Made by a program: the position numbers and the translations under genes. A stretch of DNA of 64,000 bases from Fibrobacter sp. UWB2 (GTDB taxonomy: Bacteria; Fibrobacterota; Fibrobacteria; Fibrobacterales; Fibrobacteraceae), in assembly GCF_002210425.1 (NCBI RefSeq), contig NZ_MWQK01000004.1:62001-126000 (forward strand). Reading direction: 5' to 3'. This document shows positions 8,839 to 16,505 of the stretch, in pieces (position 1 is the first letter of the stretch; the number at the start of each line of letters is the position of its first letter). Under the pieces are notes generated by a model. That model searched no databases. It had not been told where the DNA came from and saw nothing but the letters and a program-made list of their open reading frames with translations.

Positions 8839-9567
8839 TCAAATAGGGAACAGCGGGTAGTGTTCCTTGGTATAGGCTCGCGTGAAAGCGTTGAAATGCC
8901 ACCATTCACTAGAGAGCATCACCCACCCCGCACGCTTCATGATATTGCGGAGCAAGTTGCGGTTATCGATTTGCAGTTGAGTTAGGCGCCCAGACTTTAA
9001 AGCATCAGCCTCGCCCACTGCACCCGCACAACGTTCAAACGAATCAAAGTCGGCGCCCATATCCAGCAAATTGCCAGTGCTATCGGCAATTCCCAAATCA
9101 AGCGCAAGCCCGTAATTGTGGAGCCCGCCCGTCTTGCCCGACGAAACGAAATGGCTGTAAGGCGTTCCCGCCACAGATTGTTTTAGAACCGACTGCGCAT
9201 ACATCGGGCGCGCCGCATCAAAAATCACAAGCGTATATCCCGGTAATTCCTTGGCGATAATCGAGAGCGCACGTTTGAGCTTTGGCAAACCGTCTTTATG
9301 GATAAATGCACGCTGTATACCGCAATACATATCATGACCGGTCACGTTGTTAAATGTGGCATAGCGCAGGTCCATGCGGAGCCCGCGCATATATGTAATT
9401 TCAACCAAATTAGAATCGTGACTGGCGTAATCCACCCATTGCTTTGCCGAAGAGCAATAACGCAAAGGTTTCGCTGGCTTCGGCGGCACAAACAAGCTAT
9501 CCGTCACATGCGCAAACGAAAGAACTGCAGAAAACGCAATTATCAAAAGAATAGATTGCTTCGTCAC
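8839..9567 (-). CDS. D-alanyl-D-alanine dipeptidase, VanX/DdpX family (M15D)
   Basis: A signal peptide (about residues 1-19, ending SFAHV) precedes a peptidase M15D domain. Visible motifs are YMRGLRMDLRYAT near the N-terminus, the catalytic region FDAARP, the zinc motif HNYGLALDLG (first His and Asp ligands) and EWWHF, which supplies the catalytic Glu and third zinc ligand His. The family hydrolyses D-Ala-D-Ala; VanX serves in vancomycin resistance, while chromosomal exported copies are usually thought to salvage the dipeptide from peptidoglycan. No vanH/A neighbours are present, so resistance is not implied. The GTG start has GAGGATCG upstream, which overlaps a repeat-like sequence. Confidence 0.9.
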   Translation of the reverse strand: MTKQSILLIIAFSAVLSFAHVTDSLFVPPKPAKPLRYCSSAKQWVDYASHDSNLVEITYMRGLRMDLRYATFNNVTGHDMYCGIQRAFIHKDGLPKLKRALSIIAKELPGYTLVIFDAARPMYAQSVLKQSVAGTPYSHFVSSGKTGGLHNYGLALDLGIADSTGNLLDMGADFDSFERCAGAVGEADALKSGRLTQLQIDNRNLLRNIMKRAGWVMLSSEWWHFNAFTRAYTKEHYPLFPI

Positions 9568-9628
9568 TTCGATCCTCGCAATGACAACTAGCGCAACTTC
9601 CTACAGTCTACTTCCTACCGCCTACTCA

Positions 9629-11980
9629 TTAAATTCCCAGCTGCACTTCTACACCGAACTGGAAGTAAAGGCCCATGCCCTTTGCAATAAACGGCACGAG
9701 GTCATAGCCATTCGCGGTATTCTTGTCATTATCACGAGCAACCCAAGAACGTTCACGTCCATTTTCGGAACCGAGGAACTTAAGCGCAGCAACATCGAGC
9801 TTCGAGAAGATGTTGTCGAGTTCAAGATAGAACCTTGCATGCCTAAAGAATCCCTTGGACCTTGTCAAATCCAAATTCACGCGCAAGTCGGTTCTGTACA
9901 GATCCGTAAACTTGTTGTAATCCTTGAGTTCTCGAGTTCCGTTCTTTTCATTCGTAGCAGGCTTAATCGCATAGTAGTAAAGCGGTCTGTGCCATGCCGC
10001 ATGGTGCGTCAAGATGACAGACACAATCGAGTCCTTGCGCGGATAATATCTAAAATGCGACACAACGTCCAAACGGGAATTAGCTTCCCACGGCAACGAC
10101 TTTCCGCCCTTCAATTCGTATTCACCGTAAACAGAGCTTGCATTCATCGCCATCGAGAAGTGGTGCGACGTCTTCCATTCAAGAGAACCCGATGCGCCCG
10201 AAACCCAAGCGTAGTCCACCGGAGTTACATCTTCATAATTTGCAAAAGCTTTCGGCAACGGGAGTAGCGGATCAAAGTAGAAACGTCCAAAGCCCGAGAA
10301 CTGCGCAACCAAGTACTTAGAGCGGTAGCCAAGTCCAAGCTTAAGAGACGTTCCCGATTCCAAGCGGCCCGTCAAGTCGCCATCGTCAAAATAATGTTTC
10401 CAGTCGGCACGGTAAGCGGCATTACCAAAGAGTCTCCAGTAAGCAGAATCCGTTTTGGACAAATTGCGTTCCATATCGAACGAGGCCGTTGGCAATGCCT
10501 TATGGTCTGCCGCATCGGCAACAGCACCCACGGAGATGATGTGCTCAGAAAATTCATTCTTCCAGTCAAGCGTTACAGCACCCGACAGAACCCCCGTCTG
10601 GTAATCGCTACTTTCTTCGCCACCAGGAATCGGATAGCTGCGTTCAACCATGTGATGTTCATAAAGAACTGCACCACGAAGGCCTGCACCAAAGATATCC
10701 GCATTGAAGTCCTTATCTGCACCGGCACTAAGCGTCGTATGCGTCTGGCTATAGCCATCAATAAACGTTCTTGCCGATTCTTCCGAGAGCTTGCCCGAAC
10801 GGAACCCCGTCGTATCACGCAACGTATCGCTCAGGTGTTCACGCACAAGACCTGCATGGAAGCTAGCTCCGAACTTCGAAGCGTATTCGGCACCGATAAC
10901 CAAATAGCTTTGGCTACCTTCAATAATATCAATCGAATTGACCGCACCGTACGTAGACGAAGTATCCTGGCTGACCTTATATTCGTCGGAACTGTACAAC
11001 GTACGCAAAGCCCAAGTCTTGTTGCCAAGCGAATCAGAACCGTTCAACTGCGCATAGATGTCAAACGCAGTAAGGTCAAACGGATCCGAAGACTTCACCT
11101 TGCAGTCGTCAGAGCAATCGTCATCGCGCTTGCGGAATTCCGTAAAGAACTTTTCGCCCAGATTCTTGAGCATTTCGCCATCGAGACGACGGAACGCAAA
11201 GCGGAAGCTATCCCAAATAAAGAATGGAGCATCAAGTACAACTTCCTGCACGGTAAGCCCAGCAGAACCTCTCAAGCCCCACTCGCCCTTCGTCTGTTCC
11301 GGAATGTACTGGATCGAGGTTGCAAGTCCCTGGCCCACCGGACCTTGTCCATAATGGTCATGAACTTCGATACCGCTCAACGTATGCGGATTTATAATAG
11401 AAAGGTTGCCCGGGAAACCGACATCCAGGTGGCGCATGTTCGGGATACGGAGACGGCCCAAATGATAAGCAACGTCGCCTGCACGAGAACCGTCATAGTA
11501 AAGGGCACTGCTAAAATCCTTCTGTCCTGAAATACCGGGCATCTGGCTCAAGTGTTCCGTCAAGTCAAAACGCATGCCCGCAGCATCTTCGAGCTTTTCA
11601 AGTTTCACCGTACGTTCGACTTCCCACTTGACCGGCTCGCCATCACCGATAATCGTGCTTGCCCCGAGATTCGTGACATTCGTGCTAAGCGTTATCACCA
11701 TGTCCAGAAGGTCAGCATAGTCCTGCAAGTCCACAAAGACGCTATCGAAGCCCTCTTTCTTGAACACGAGCGTCGCATTCTTGGAATCCACAGACAGTTC
11801 AAAACGGCCTCGGGAATCAGTCTCCCCGATCCGCTTGCCGGACTTATAAGAAACGGCGACATCCTTGACTGGCAAATCGGATTCCGCTTCAAGGACAACA
11901 CCAATAATCGTTGTCGGGGATGCAGCGAGAGCCCCAACGACAAGGAACAGGATAAAACAGAAAATTAGGCGAAACTTCAT
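9629..11980 (-). CDS. TonB-dependent receptor-like outer membrane protein
   Basis: 783 residues with a signal peptide (cleavage near GALAAS). A carboxypeptidase-regulatory-like beta-sandwich follows (about 22-110; IGVVLEAESDLPVKDVAV), then a plug-like region (EHLSQMPGISG, YYDGSRAGD, INPHTLSGIEV) and a long barrel rich in alternating aromatic residues ending FQFGVEVQLGI. This is the layout of TonB-dependent receptors with an N-terminal extension, which move chelates or oligosaccharides across the outer membrane using energy from TonB. No substrate can be inferred and no SusD-like partner adjoins it. The ATG lies exactly six bases after TATTTT, with no Shine-Dalgarno site. Upstream and divergent is the amidase gene. 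Confidence 0.8.
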   Translation of the reverse strand: MKFRLIFCFILFLVVGALAASPTTIIGVVLEAESDLPVKDVAVSYKSGKRIGETDSRGRFELSVDSKNATLVFKKEGFDSVFVDLQDYADLLDMVITLSTNVTNLGASTIIGDGEPVKWEVERTVKLEKLEDAAGMRFDLTEHLSQMPGISGQKDFSSALYYDGSRAGDVAYHLGRLRIPNMRHLDVGFPGNLSIINPHTLSGIEVHDHYGQGPVGQGLATSIQYIPEQTKGEWGLRGSAGLTVQEVVLDAPFFIWDSFRFAFRRLDGEMLKNLGEKFFTEFRKRDDDCSDDCKVKSSDPFDLTAFDIYAQLNGSDSLGNKTWALRTLYSSDEYKVSQDTSSTYGAVNSIDIIEGSQSYLVIGAEYASKFGASFHAGLVREHLSDTLRDTTGFRSGKLSEESARTFIDGYSQTHTTLSAGADKDFNADIFGAGLRGAVLYEHHMVERSYPIPGGEESSDYQTGVLSGAVTLDWKNEFSEHIISVGAVADAADHKALPTASFDMERNLSKTDSAYWRLFGNAAYRADWKHYFDDGDLTGRLESGTSLKLGLGYRSKYLVAQFSGFGRFYFDPLLPLPKAFANYEDVTPVDYAWVSGASGSLEWKTSHHFSMAMNASSVYGEYELKGGKSLPWEANSRLDVVSHFRYYPRKDSIVSVILTHHAAWHRPLYYYAIKPATNEKNGTRELKDYNKFTDLYRTDLRVNLDLTRSKGFFRHARFYLELDNIFSKLDVAALKFLGSENGRERSWVARDNDKNTANGYDLVPFIAKGMGLYFQFGVEVQLGI

Positions 11981-11986
11981 GCTTTC

Positions 11987-11992
11987 AAAATA
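11987..11992 (-). promoter_or_regulatory. -10-like hexamer abutting the receptor start
   Basis: TATTTT, then GAAAGC, then ATG at 11980. The six-base gap predicts a transcript starting at the ATG. Confidence 0.4.
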
Positions 11993-12034
11993 GATATTTT
12001 ACGCAGAAAAAATCACGACAAGCATTCAACATCT

Positions 12035-12040
12035 TATATT
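12035..12040 (+). promoter_or_regulatory. -10-like hexamer abutting the amidase start
   Basis: TATATT, then ATACGC, then ATG at 12047. No Shine-Dalgarno site. Divergent from the similar element at 11987. Confidence 0.45.
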
Positions 12041-12046
12041 ATACGC

Positions 12047-12889
12047 ATGCTTAAAGTTTATTTAGTCCAGTTCGATAGCGCCAAAGGCAACAAAACCGAA
12101 AATCTAGCACGCGCAAAGAAGATGATTCTCGACGCAAAGCCCGATGCAGGGAGCCTCGTGCTCCTTCCCGAGATGTTTGCCACAGGGTATGTCCCCGCCG
12201 ATCTGGACGATGCCGCCGAAGACTTCAGTTCAAACGAGTCTAGCGAAACATCACGCACGCTCTCCGAAGTTTCCACAGCGACCGGCTGTACCATCATGGG
12301 GGCAGGCATCACCCGCGCAAGCGACGGTTTTTACAACCACGTGAGCATCTACAAGCCGCGCGAAACCAAGGAATTCTGCGGCTACAACAAGATGAACCTG
12401 TTCTTCCCGGAAAAGGAAAGCTTTAAAGCCGGCGAAAATATTAATTTATTTAAATTAAAGGAGATTCCCGATCAAGTCGGGAATGACAATAAGGCAGAAT
12501 CTGTAAGCTGGACAATAGCTTCGTTCATCTGCTACGACCTGCGATTCCCAGAAATCTTCCGCGAAGCGACCAAAAAAGGCGCAAATTTCATCACGATCCA
12601 AGCGGCGTGGCCCGCCAAGAGACGCGCCCACTGGGAAACGCTCATCAAGGCACGAGCCATCGAAAACCAGGTCTATATCGCCGCCGTGAACGCCGTCAGC
12701 GAAAGTAGCGACCAAAAGCTCCCGCTTGCGGGCACCTCCCTCATCATTTCGCCAAATGGAGACGTTCTCGCCGAAGGCCCAACCCAACGCGAAATGGTCA
12801 TTTCGGCCGAGCTAGACCGTGAGGCCGAACGTGATTACCGCAAAAACTTTCCCGTTCTGGATGGTATTGTCCCCCCGGAATTTTTATAA
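12047..12889 (+). CDS. carbon-nitrogen hydrolase (nitrilase superfamily, omega-amidase-like)
   Basis: The catalytic triad is Glu42 (LLPEMF), Lys115 (YNKMNLFFPE) and Cys162 (FICYDLRFPE), with the family motif RAIENQVYIAAVN further on. The family hydrolyses non-peptide C-N bonds; the FPE and CYDLRFPE context is like the omega-amidase/YafV branch, which deaminates alpha-keto-glutaramate-type substrates. Substrate is inferred only. At 280 residues it is somewhat long for this branch. The excess is explained in part by residues 138-148 (KEIPDQVGNDN), encoded by a copy of the intergenic palindromic repeat inserted in frame in what should be a surface loop. No stop or frameshift results, and all catalytic residues are intact. 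Confidence 0.9.
   Translation: MLKVYLVQFDSAKGNKTENLARAKKMILDAKPDAGSLVLLPEMFATGYVPADLDDAAEDFSSNESSETSRTLSEVSTATGCTIMGAGITRASDGFYNHVSIYKPRETKEFCGYNKMNLFFPEKESFKAGENINLFKLKEIPDQVGNDNKAESVSWTIASFICYDLRFPEIFREATKKGANFITIQAAWPAKRRAHWETLIKARAIENQVYIAAVNAVSESSDQKLPLAGTSLIISPNGDVLAEGPTQREMVISAELDREAERDYRKNFPVLDGIVPPEFL
12460..12490 (+). repeat. palindromic repeat family A, copy 2 (in frame inside the amidase gene)
   Basis: GGAGATTCCCGA, TCAAG, TCGGGAATGACAA. It differs from copy 1 at only a few positions, with compensatory changes that keep the stem (TTCCCGA / TCGGGAA). Translated as part of amidase residues 138-148. Confidence 0.8.
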
Positions 12890-13025
12890 TCTCGCCCACC
12901 TTAGTGAATTGAATCACACCGCCGTCCATAAGCCCATGGACATCTAGTCAATCCTAATTCGTTGACCATCAATGTGTTACAGAACACAATTTTTATATAT
13001 TTGCCGAAAAATTTTCTTTCCGGTA

Positions 13026-13061
13026 TTGACATTTTTACCACAGAAAGATTATTTTTATATT
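13026..13061 (+). promoter_or_regulatory. possible promoter of the 13089-13591 pair
   Basis: TTGACA at 13026 is followed after 17 bases by TTATTT, and a TATATT lies a little further on at 13056. Which hexamer serves is unclear. The rest of the preceding 140-base gap holds nothing else I can identify. Confidence 0.35.
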
Positions 13062-13088
13062 ACGTCTTTTAAGAAAAAGAGGCTTAAT

Positions 13089-13226
13089 ATGGCAACAACA
13101 AGTAAAATTGACGAAGCAAAAGAGCTCATCAAAGCAGGGCTCAAGCGCGAGCTGATTTTAAAGATCACCTCCATTTCGGAATACGAGTACAGCCTTATCC
13201 AGCGCGAACTCCTCGCCACGGCATAG
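13089..13226 (+). CDS. small helical protein, HTH-like (45 aa)
   Basis: Starts MATTSKIDEAKELIKAG and ends RELLATA. The whole sequence is predicted helical, with a spacing (EAKELIKAGL, LILKITSIS, YSLIQREL) that resembles a two-to-three-helix turn as in short helix-turn-helix proteins; DNA binding is a guess. AAGAGG eight bases upstream supports the start. Its TAG is only two bases before the TTG start of the next gene, so the two are probably translated together. Confidence 0.6.
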   Translation: MATTSKIDEAKELIKAGLKRELILKITSISEYEYSLIQRELLATA

Positions 13227-13228
13227 GT

Positions 13229-13591
13229 TTGCAACTCATTTTAAACATACCCGCCCAAAAAGCAACCGACGGCGCTTCACGCAAGGCCGCCGTTATCGCC
13301 TGTTACAAAGACGGGAGTCTCTTGCTCGACGCAAGGGACAATCTCAAGCCGGCCAGGTTCACCATGCACCCCACTGATAAATTTCCGTGGAGTGAATTCA
13401 TCGAAAAACTGCTTGCCGCATGGCAACTCTGCGATTACAGCGATGTTCCAGAAGCTTTCAAGCCCGTGAAGCAGATTCCTCCCTTCGTCATTGAAGGTCT
13501 TCCACGCGAACCCGTCCCGCAACAGCTAAAAGTCCTAGCTTCGTTGCGATCTCAGGGGTATTTTGCCCCGCTCACAAGTCCCGGAAAATAA
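13229..13591 (+). CDS. protein of unknown function (120 aa), TTG start
   Basis: The frame opens with TTG two bases after the upstream stop, with no other plausible start before the conserved-looking part; translational coupling would explain the weak start. The product (MQLILNIPAQ onward) is a mixed, soluble-looking sequence with FPWSEFIEKLLAAWQLC in its centre and a proline-rich second half. No family recognised. A terminator hairpin follows directly. Confidence 0.6.
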   Translation: MQLILNIPAQKATDGASRKAAVIACYKDGSLLLDARDNLKPARFTMHPTDKFPWSEFIEKLLAAWQLCDYSDVPEAFKPVKQIPPFVIEGLPREPVPQQLKVLASLRSQGYFAPLTSPGK

Positions 13592-13613
13592 AAAAAAGCG
13601 TATAAAAAAAGAA

Positions 13614-13657
13614 GAAAGCGCCCCCTAATCCAAATCGAAGGCACTTTCTTTATTTTT
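13614..13657 (+). terminator. rho-independent terminator
   Basis: GAAAGCGCC pairs with GGCACTTTC (one mismatch) and is followed by TTTATTTTT. Confidence 0.65.
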
Positions 13658-13755
13658 CCAAGGAGAATCCACCCTTCCATCTCCTACGTTTAATATTATA
13701 TATTATTTTGGTCAAATGGTTTATTATTTAAAAAATATTTTCTGGTCAAAAATTA

Positions 13756-13761
13756 TATATT
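13756..13761 (+). promoter_or_regulatory. -10-like hexamer abutting the kinase start
   Basis: TATATT, then CGGACT, then ATG at 13768. No Shine-Dalgarno site. Confidence 0.45.
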
Positions 13762-13767
13762 CGGACT

Positions 13768-14952
13768 ATGAACCTTATCAAGTATTTTAGCAAACAACGT
13801 TGGTTCATGGGAAAAAACAGGACCATCACCCGCGTCGACCAAATTGATTCCACAGAAGCTGGCGGTACGCGCATTCGACTTATCAAGGTTTCGTTTGACG
13901 ACGGAGAAAGCGATATCTATACCGTCATTGACGATGAAAACGCGGCCGGGAAGATTCTCGAAGACGCATTCCTCGATGGTTCCCAACAGTCCGTTTTCGC
14001 AGGCGACTCCGGATTTTTCTCGTTTAGAATTACATCGCCATTTTCTAGGGCGGCCCTCACGAGCATCAAGCCCGTATCAAAGGAGCAGAGCAACTCCGCA
14101 TTTTGCGCGCCCGGCAAGTTTTTCTTCAAGCTATACCGCAGGCTAGAACCGGGGTTACATCCCGAAGCCGAAATTCTAGAAGCGATGAACAAGGCCGACA
14201 GCAGCCGCGTCCCGAGACTTTACGCCGTCTGCAATTACAAGGCCAAAGGCGGTGAAGTTTACACGTGGGGAATCCTCGAAGAACATTTCCCGAACGCACT
14301 TGACGCCTGGAGCGAATTCTGCAACAACATGGATAGCACAGACGCCTTCCAGCTCGGGATGTCCACCGCGCAGATGCACGAAAGCCTCAAGCGTTTAAGC
14401 GGTCCCAAGTACAGCGGCATCGAGCCGCCATTCGACCGATTGCAACAGTTGCTCCAAAACTCCACGGATACCGAGTACGCTCCGCAACTGCGTGAAAAGC
14501 TCCCAGAACTGCGCATCCGCTACAGTGACTTGCTCCGCGAGACGTTCAGCGACAAGACTATCAAAAAGCAGCGCATCCACGGGGATTACCACCTCGGGCA
14601 AGTGCTGATTACGCAAAGTGCAAATGGCACCAAGCATTTCGAGATTATCGACTTTGAAGGGGAACCCACGCGAAGCCTCGACTACAGGCGCACTATCCGC
14701 TCCCCCGCCGTCGATATCGCCGGGATGTTGCGCAGCTTTGCCTATGCAGGCGCCGTCGCGAAGACCGACCCGGCCGAAGCGCAAAAAGCATTTGTCACAG
14801 GGTACTCCAAGGTTTCCGGGATTTCTACCGAAGAAATCGAGAAGGAATCCAAGCCCTACATTCTCGCAAAAGCCATCTACGAAGCCTGCTACGAGCTAGA
14901 ATTCCGCCCCGACTGGTTCTGGATTCCCGCCAAAGCATTGCTAGAGTTATAA
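13768..14952 (+). CDS. maltokinase-like phosphotransferase
   Basis: 394 residues. The N-terminal cap begins KYFSKQRWFMGKNR, like the RWF-GGK start of maltokinases. The kinase core carries the catalytic loop HGDYHLGQVL and metal-binding IDFEGEP, followed by RSPAVDIAGMLRSFAYA, which is diagnostic of the maltokinase/trehalose-synthase-associated branch of the aminoglycoside phosphotransferase fold. The enzyme phosphorylates maltose to maltose-1-phosphate, the donor for the GlgE glucan pathway. No treS or glgE is adjacent. It is shorter than typical maltokinases (about 440-460), so the substrate might differ. Confidence 0.8.
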   Translation: MNLIKYFSKQRWFMGKNRTITRVDQIDSTEAGGTRIRLIKVSFDDGESDIYTVIDDENAAGKILEDAFLDGSQQSVFAGDSGFFSFRITSPFSRAALTSIKPVSKEQSNSAFCAPGKFFFKLYRRLEPGLHPEAEILEAMNKADSSRVPRLYAVCNYKAKGGEVYTWGILEEHFPNALDAWSEFCNNMDSTDAFQLGMSTAQMHESLKRLSGPKYSGIEPPFDRLQQLLQNSTDTEYAPQLREKLPELRIRYSDLLRETFSDKTIKKQRIHGDYHLGQVLITQSANGTKHFEIIDFEGEPTRSLDYRRTIRSPAVDIAGMLRSFAYAGAVAKTDPAEAQKAFVTGYSKVSGISTEEIEKESKPYILAKAIYEACYELEFRPDWFWIPAKALLEL

Positions 14953-14990
14953 GAAAAGCAAATAGGCCCGCGCCGCGGTCACATATTTTT

Positions 14991-14996
14991 TATATT
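14991..14996 (+). promoter_or_regulatory. -10-like element TATATTTGG upstream of cysE
   Basis: TATATTTG fits the TAnnTTTG form known for Bacteroidota. It ends about ten bases before the cysE ATG, so the mRNA leader would be about three bases or none. Confidence 0.4.
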
Positions 14997-15006
14997 TGGC
15001 GTCATC

Positions 15007-15795
15007 ATGACACCAGAAGAAATGGAACAGTTACTCCGCAAGGACGCAGCAGAGCTCGTCAAGACCGAGCCGCTTTCGAAGTTGATGCTCGAAGAGCAAA
15101 TCCTTAACCGCAAGAACTTTGCGGATATGCTTGGAGTAACCCTCGCCTGTCAGCTCGCCGGTGAAGTCATCGACCGCGCAGAACTCGAGAAGATGTTCCG
15201 CGTCATGTACGAAAAGTATCCCAACTTGCTCATTTGCGCGACAAAGGACTTGCACGCAACGGTCCTCCGCGACCCCGCTTGCACGGGCCCCCTCGAACCT
15301 CTACTGTTCTTCAAGGGTTTCCAAGGATTGCAAGCCTACCGCGTAGCCCATATCCTTTATGAAGAAGGCCGCCACTTCCCGGCCAAGATGCTCCAGAGCA
15401 TCATCAGCCGCAAGTTCGGCATGGACATCCACCCGGCTGCAAAGATTGGCCACGGACTTTTGGTGGACCACGCCACAAATATCGTCATCGGTGAAACAGC
15501 AACCGTCGGCAACAACGTGAGCTTTTTGCACGGCGTGACCTTGGGTGGAACCGGTAACGAAATCGGCGACCGTCACCCGAAAATCGGAAACGGCGTGATG
15601 CTCGGCGCACACGCTCAGTTGCTCGGCAACATCCACATCGGAGACGGCGCAAAGATTGGCGCTGGCGCCGTGGTGCTTTGCGATGTTCCTGCTCACACGA
15701 CTTATGCAGGCGTCCCGGCCGTTCAAGTGGGCCACCCGCACGACGACATGCCGAGCTTCAACATGCAGCAAGACTTTACGCGCGACAAAAACTAA
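15007..15795 (+). CDS. cysE: serine O-acetyltransferase
   Basis: Transfers acetyl from acetyl-CoA to L-serine, giving O-acetylserine for cysteine synthesis. Residues about 1-140 form the helical N-terminal domain (RVAHILYEEGRHFPA near its end). The left-handed beta-helix follows with hexapeptide repeats: DIHPAAKIGHG, VDHATNIVIGE, SFLHGVTLGGTG, HPKIGNGVMLGA, NIHIGDGAKIGAGAVV, and the closing VPAHTTYAGVPA. The catalytic His lies in FLHGVT and the Asp-His pair in VDHAT. 262 residues is normal. No sulfur genes adjoin; nth follows after 54 bases. Confidence 0.95.
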   Translation: MTPEEMEQLLRKDAAELVKTEPLSKLMLEEQILNRKNFADMLGVTLACQLAGEVIDRAELEKMFRVMYEKYPNLLICATKDLHATVLRDPACTGPLEPLLFFKGFQGLQAYRVAHILYEEGRHFPAKMLQSIISRKFGMDIHPAAKIGHGLLVDHATNIVIGETATVGNNVSFLHGVTLGGTGNEIGDRHPKIGNGVMLGAHAQLLGNIHIGDGAKIGAGAVVLCDVPAHTTYAGVPAVQVGHPHDDMPSFNMQQDFTRDKN

Positions 15796-15849
15796 ACGGA
15801 AGAACGCCCAAGGGCTACAGACGAAAGACGAGAGCGCAGGGGGCATCGC

Positions 15850-16476
15850 ATGAAGAAAAGCGACAAAATCAAATTCATTGGCGATAAGCTGGACGAACTA
15901 TACCCTAGTCCACCCATCCCGCTAGATTTTACAAGCCCATTCACGCTCCTCGTGGCCGTTGTATTAAGCGCTCAATGTACAGACATCCGCGTAAACCAGG
16001 TGACTGCGGTCCTCTTCAAAGAAGCAAACACTCCCGCCAAGATGATCAAGCTCGGTGTAGACCGCATTGCCGAAATCATCAAGCCTTGCGGTTTCTTTAA
16101 CACCAAAAGCGTAAACATTTTCAAGCTCTCGCAAGCGCTCGTCGAAAAGTTCAAAGGCGAAGTCCCGCACACATTCGAAGAACTCGAAAGCCTCCCTGGA
16201 GTCGGACATAAGACGGCGAGCGTCATCATGAGTCACATCTTTAAGCTCCCAGCATTCCCGGTCGACACGCACATTCATCGCCTCGCTGAACGCTGGGGAT
16301 TAAGCGACGGTTCAAGTGTTGAAAAGACCGAAGAAGATTTAAAAAAAGCTTTTCCCAAAGAAGAATGGGAAAAGCGTCATTTGCAAATCATTTATTTTGG
16401 GCGCAACTACTGCAAAGCGCGCGGGCATAAAGATGAAGAATGCCCAATTTGCTCTGTAGTGAAAAAGCGCGGATAG
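15850..16476 (+). CDS. nth: endonuclease III
   Basis: A bifunctional DNA glycosylase/AP lyase that removes oxidised pyrimidines. The helix-hairpin-helix LPGVGHKTA carries the catalytic Lys, and VDTHIHR the catalytic Asp. The C-terminal iron-sulfur region reads NYCKARGHKDEECPICS and then stops seven residues later. Only three of the usual four cysteines (spacing C-x6-C-x2-C-x5-C in E. coli) are present, with C-x9-C-x2-C spacing, so the cluster is altered or bound differently. The same strand and a 54-base gap link it to cysE. 208 residues is typical. Confidence 0.93.
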   Translation: MKKSDKIKFIGDKLDELYPSPPIPLDFTSPFTLLVAVVLSAQCTDIRVNQVTAVLFKEANTPAKMIKLGVDRIAEIIKPCGFFNTKSVNIFKLSQALVEKFKGEVPHTFEELESLPGVGHKTASVIMSHIFKLPAFPVDTHIHRLAERWGLSDGSSVEKTEEDLKKAFPKEEWEKRHLQIIYFGRNYCKARGHKDEECPICSVVKKRG

Positions 16477-16505
16477 GATTGCGGCAATTCCGCCCCGAGA
16501 TAGCC

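Noticed and set aside
8839-9567. Vancomycin resistance cluster
   Set aside because: VanX-like protein is exported and stands alone; there is no VanH, VanA/B ligase or VanRS pair beside it.
16484-16496. GCGG/CCGC hairpin between nth and the DUF3300 gene as a terminator
   Set aside because: Only four base pairs and no T-run on either strand.
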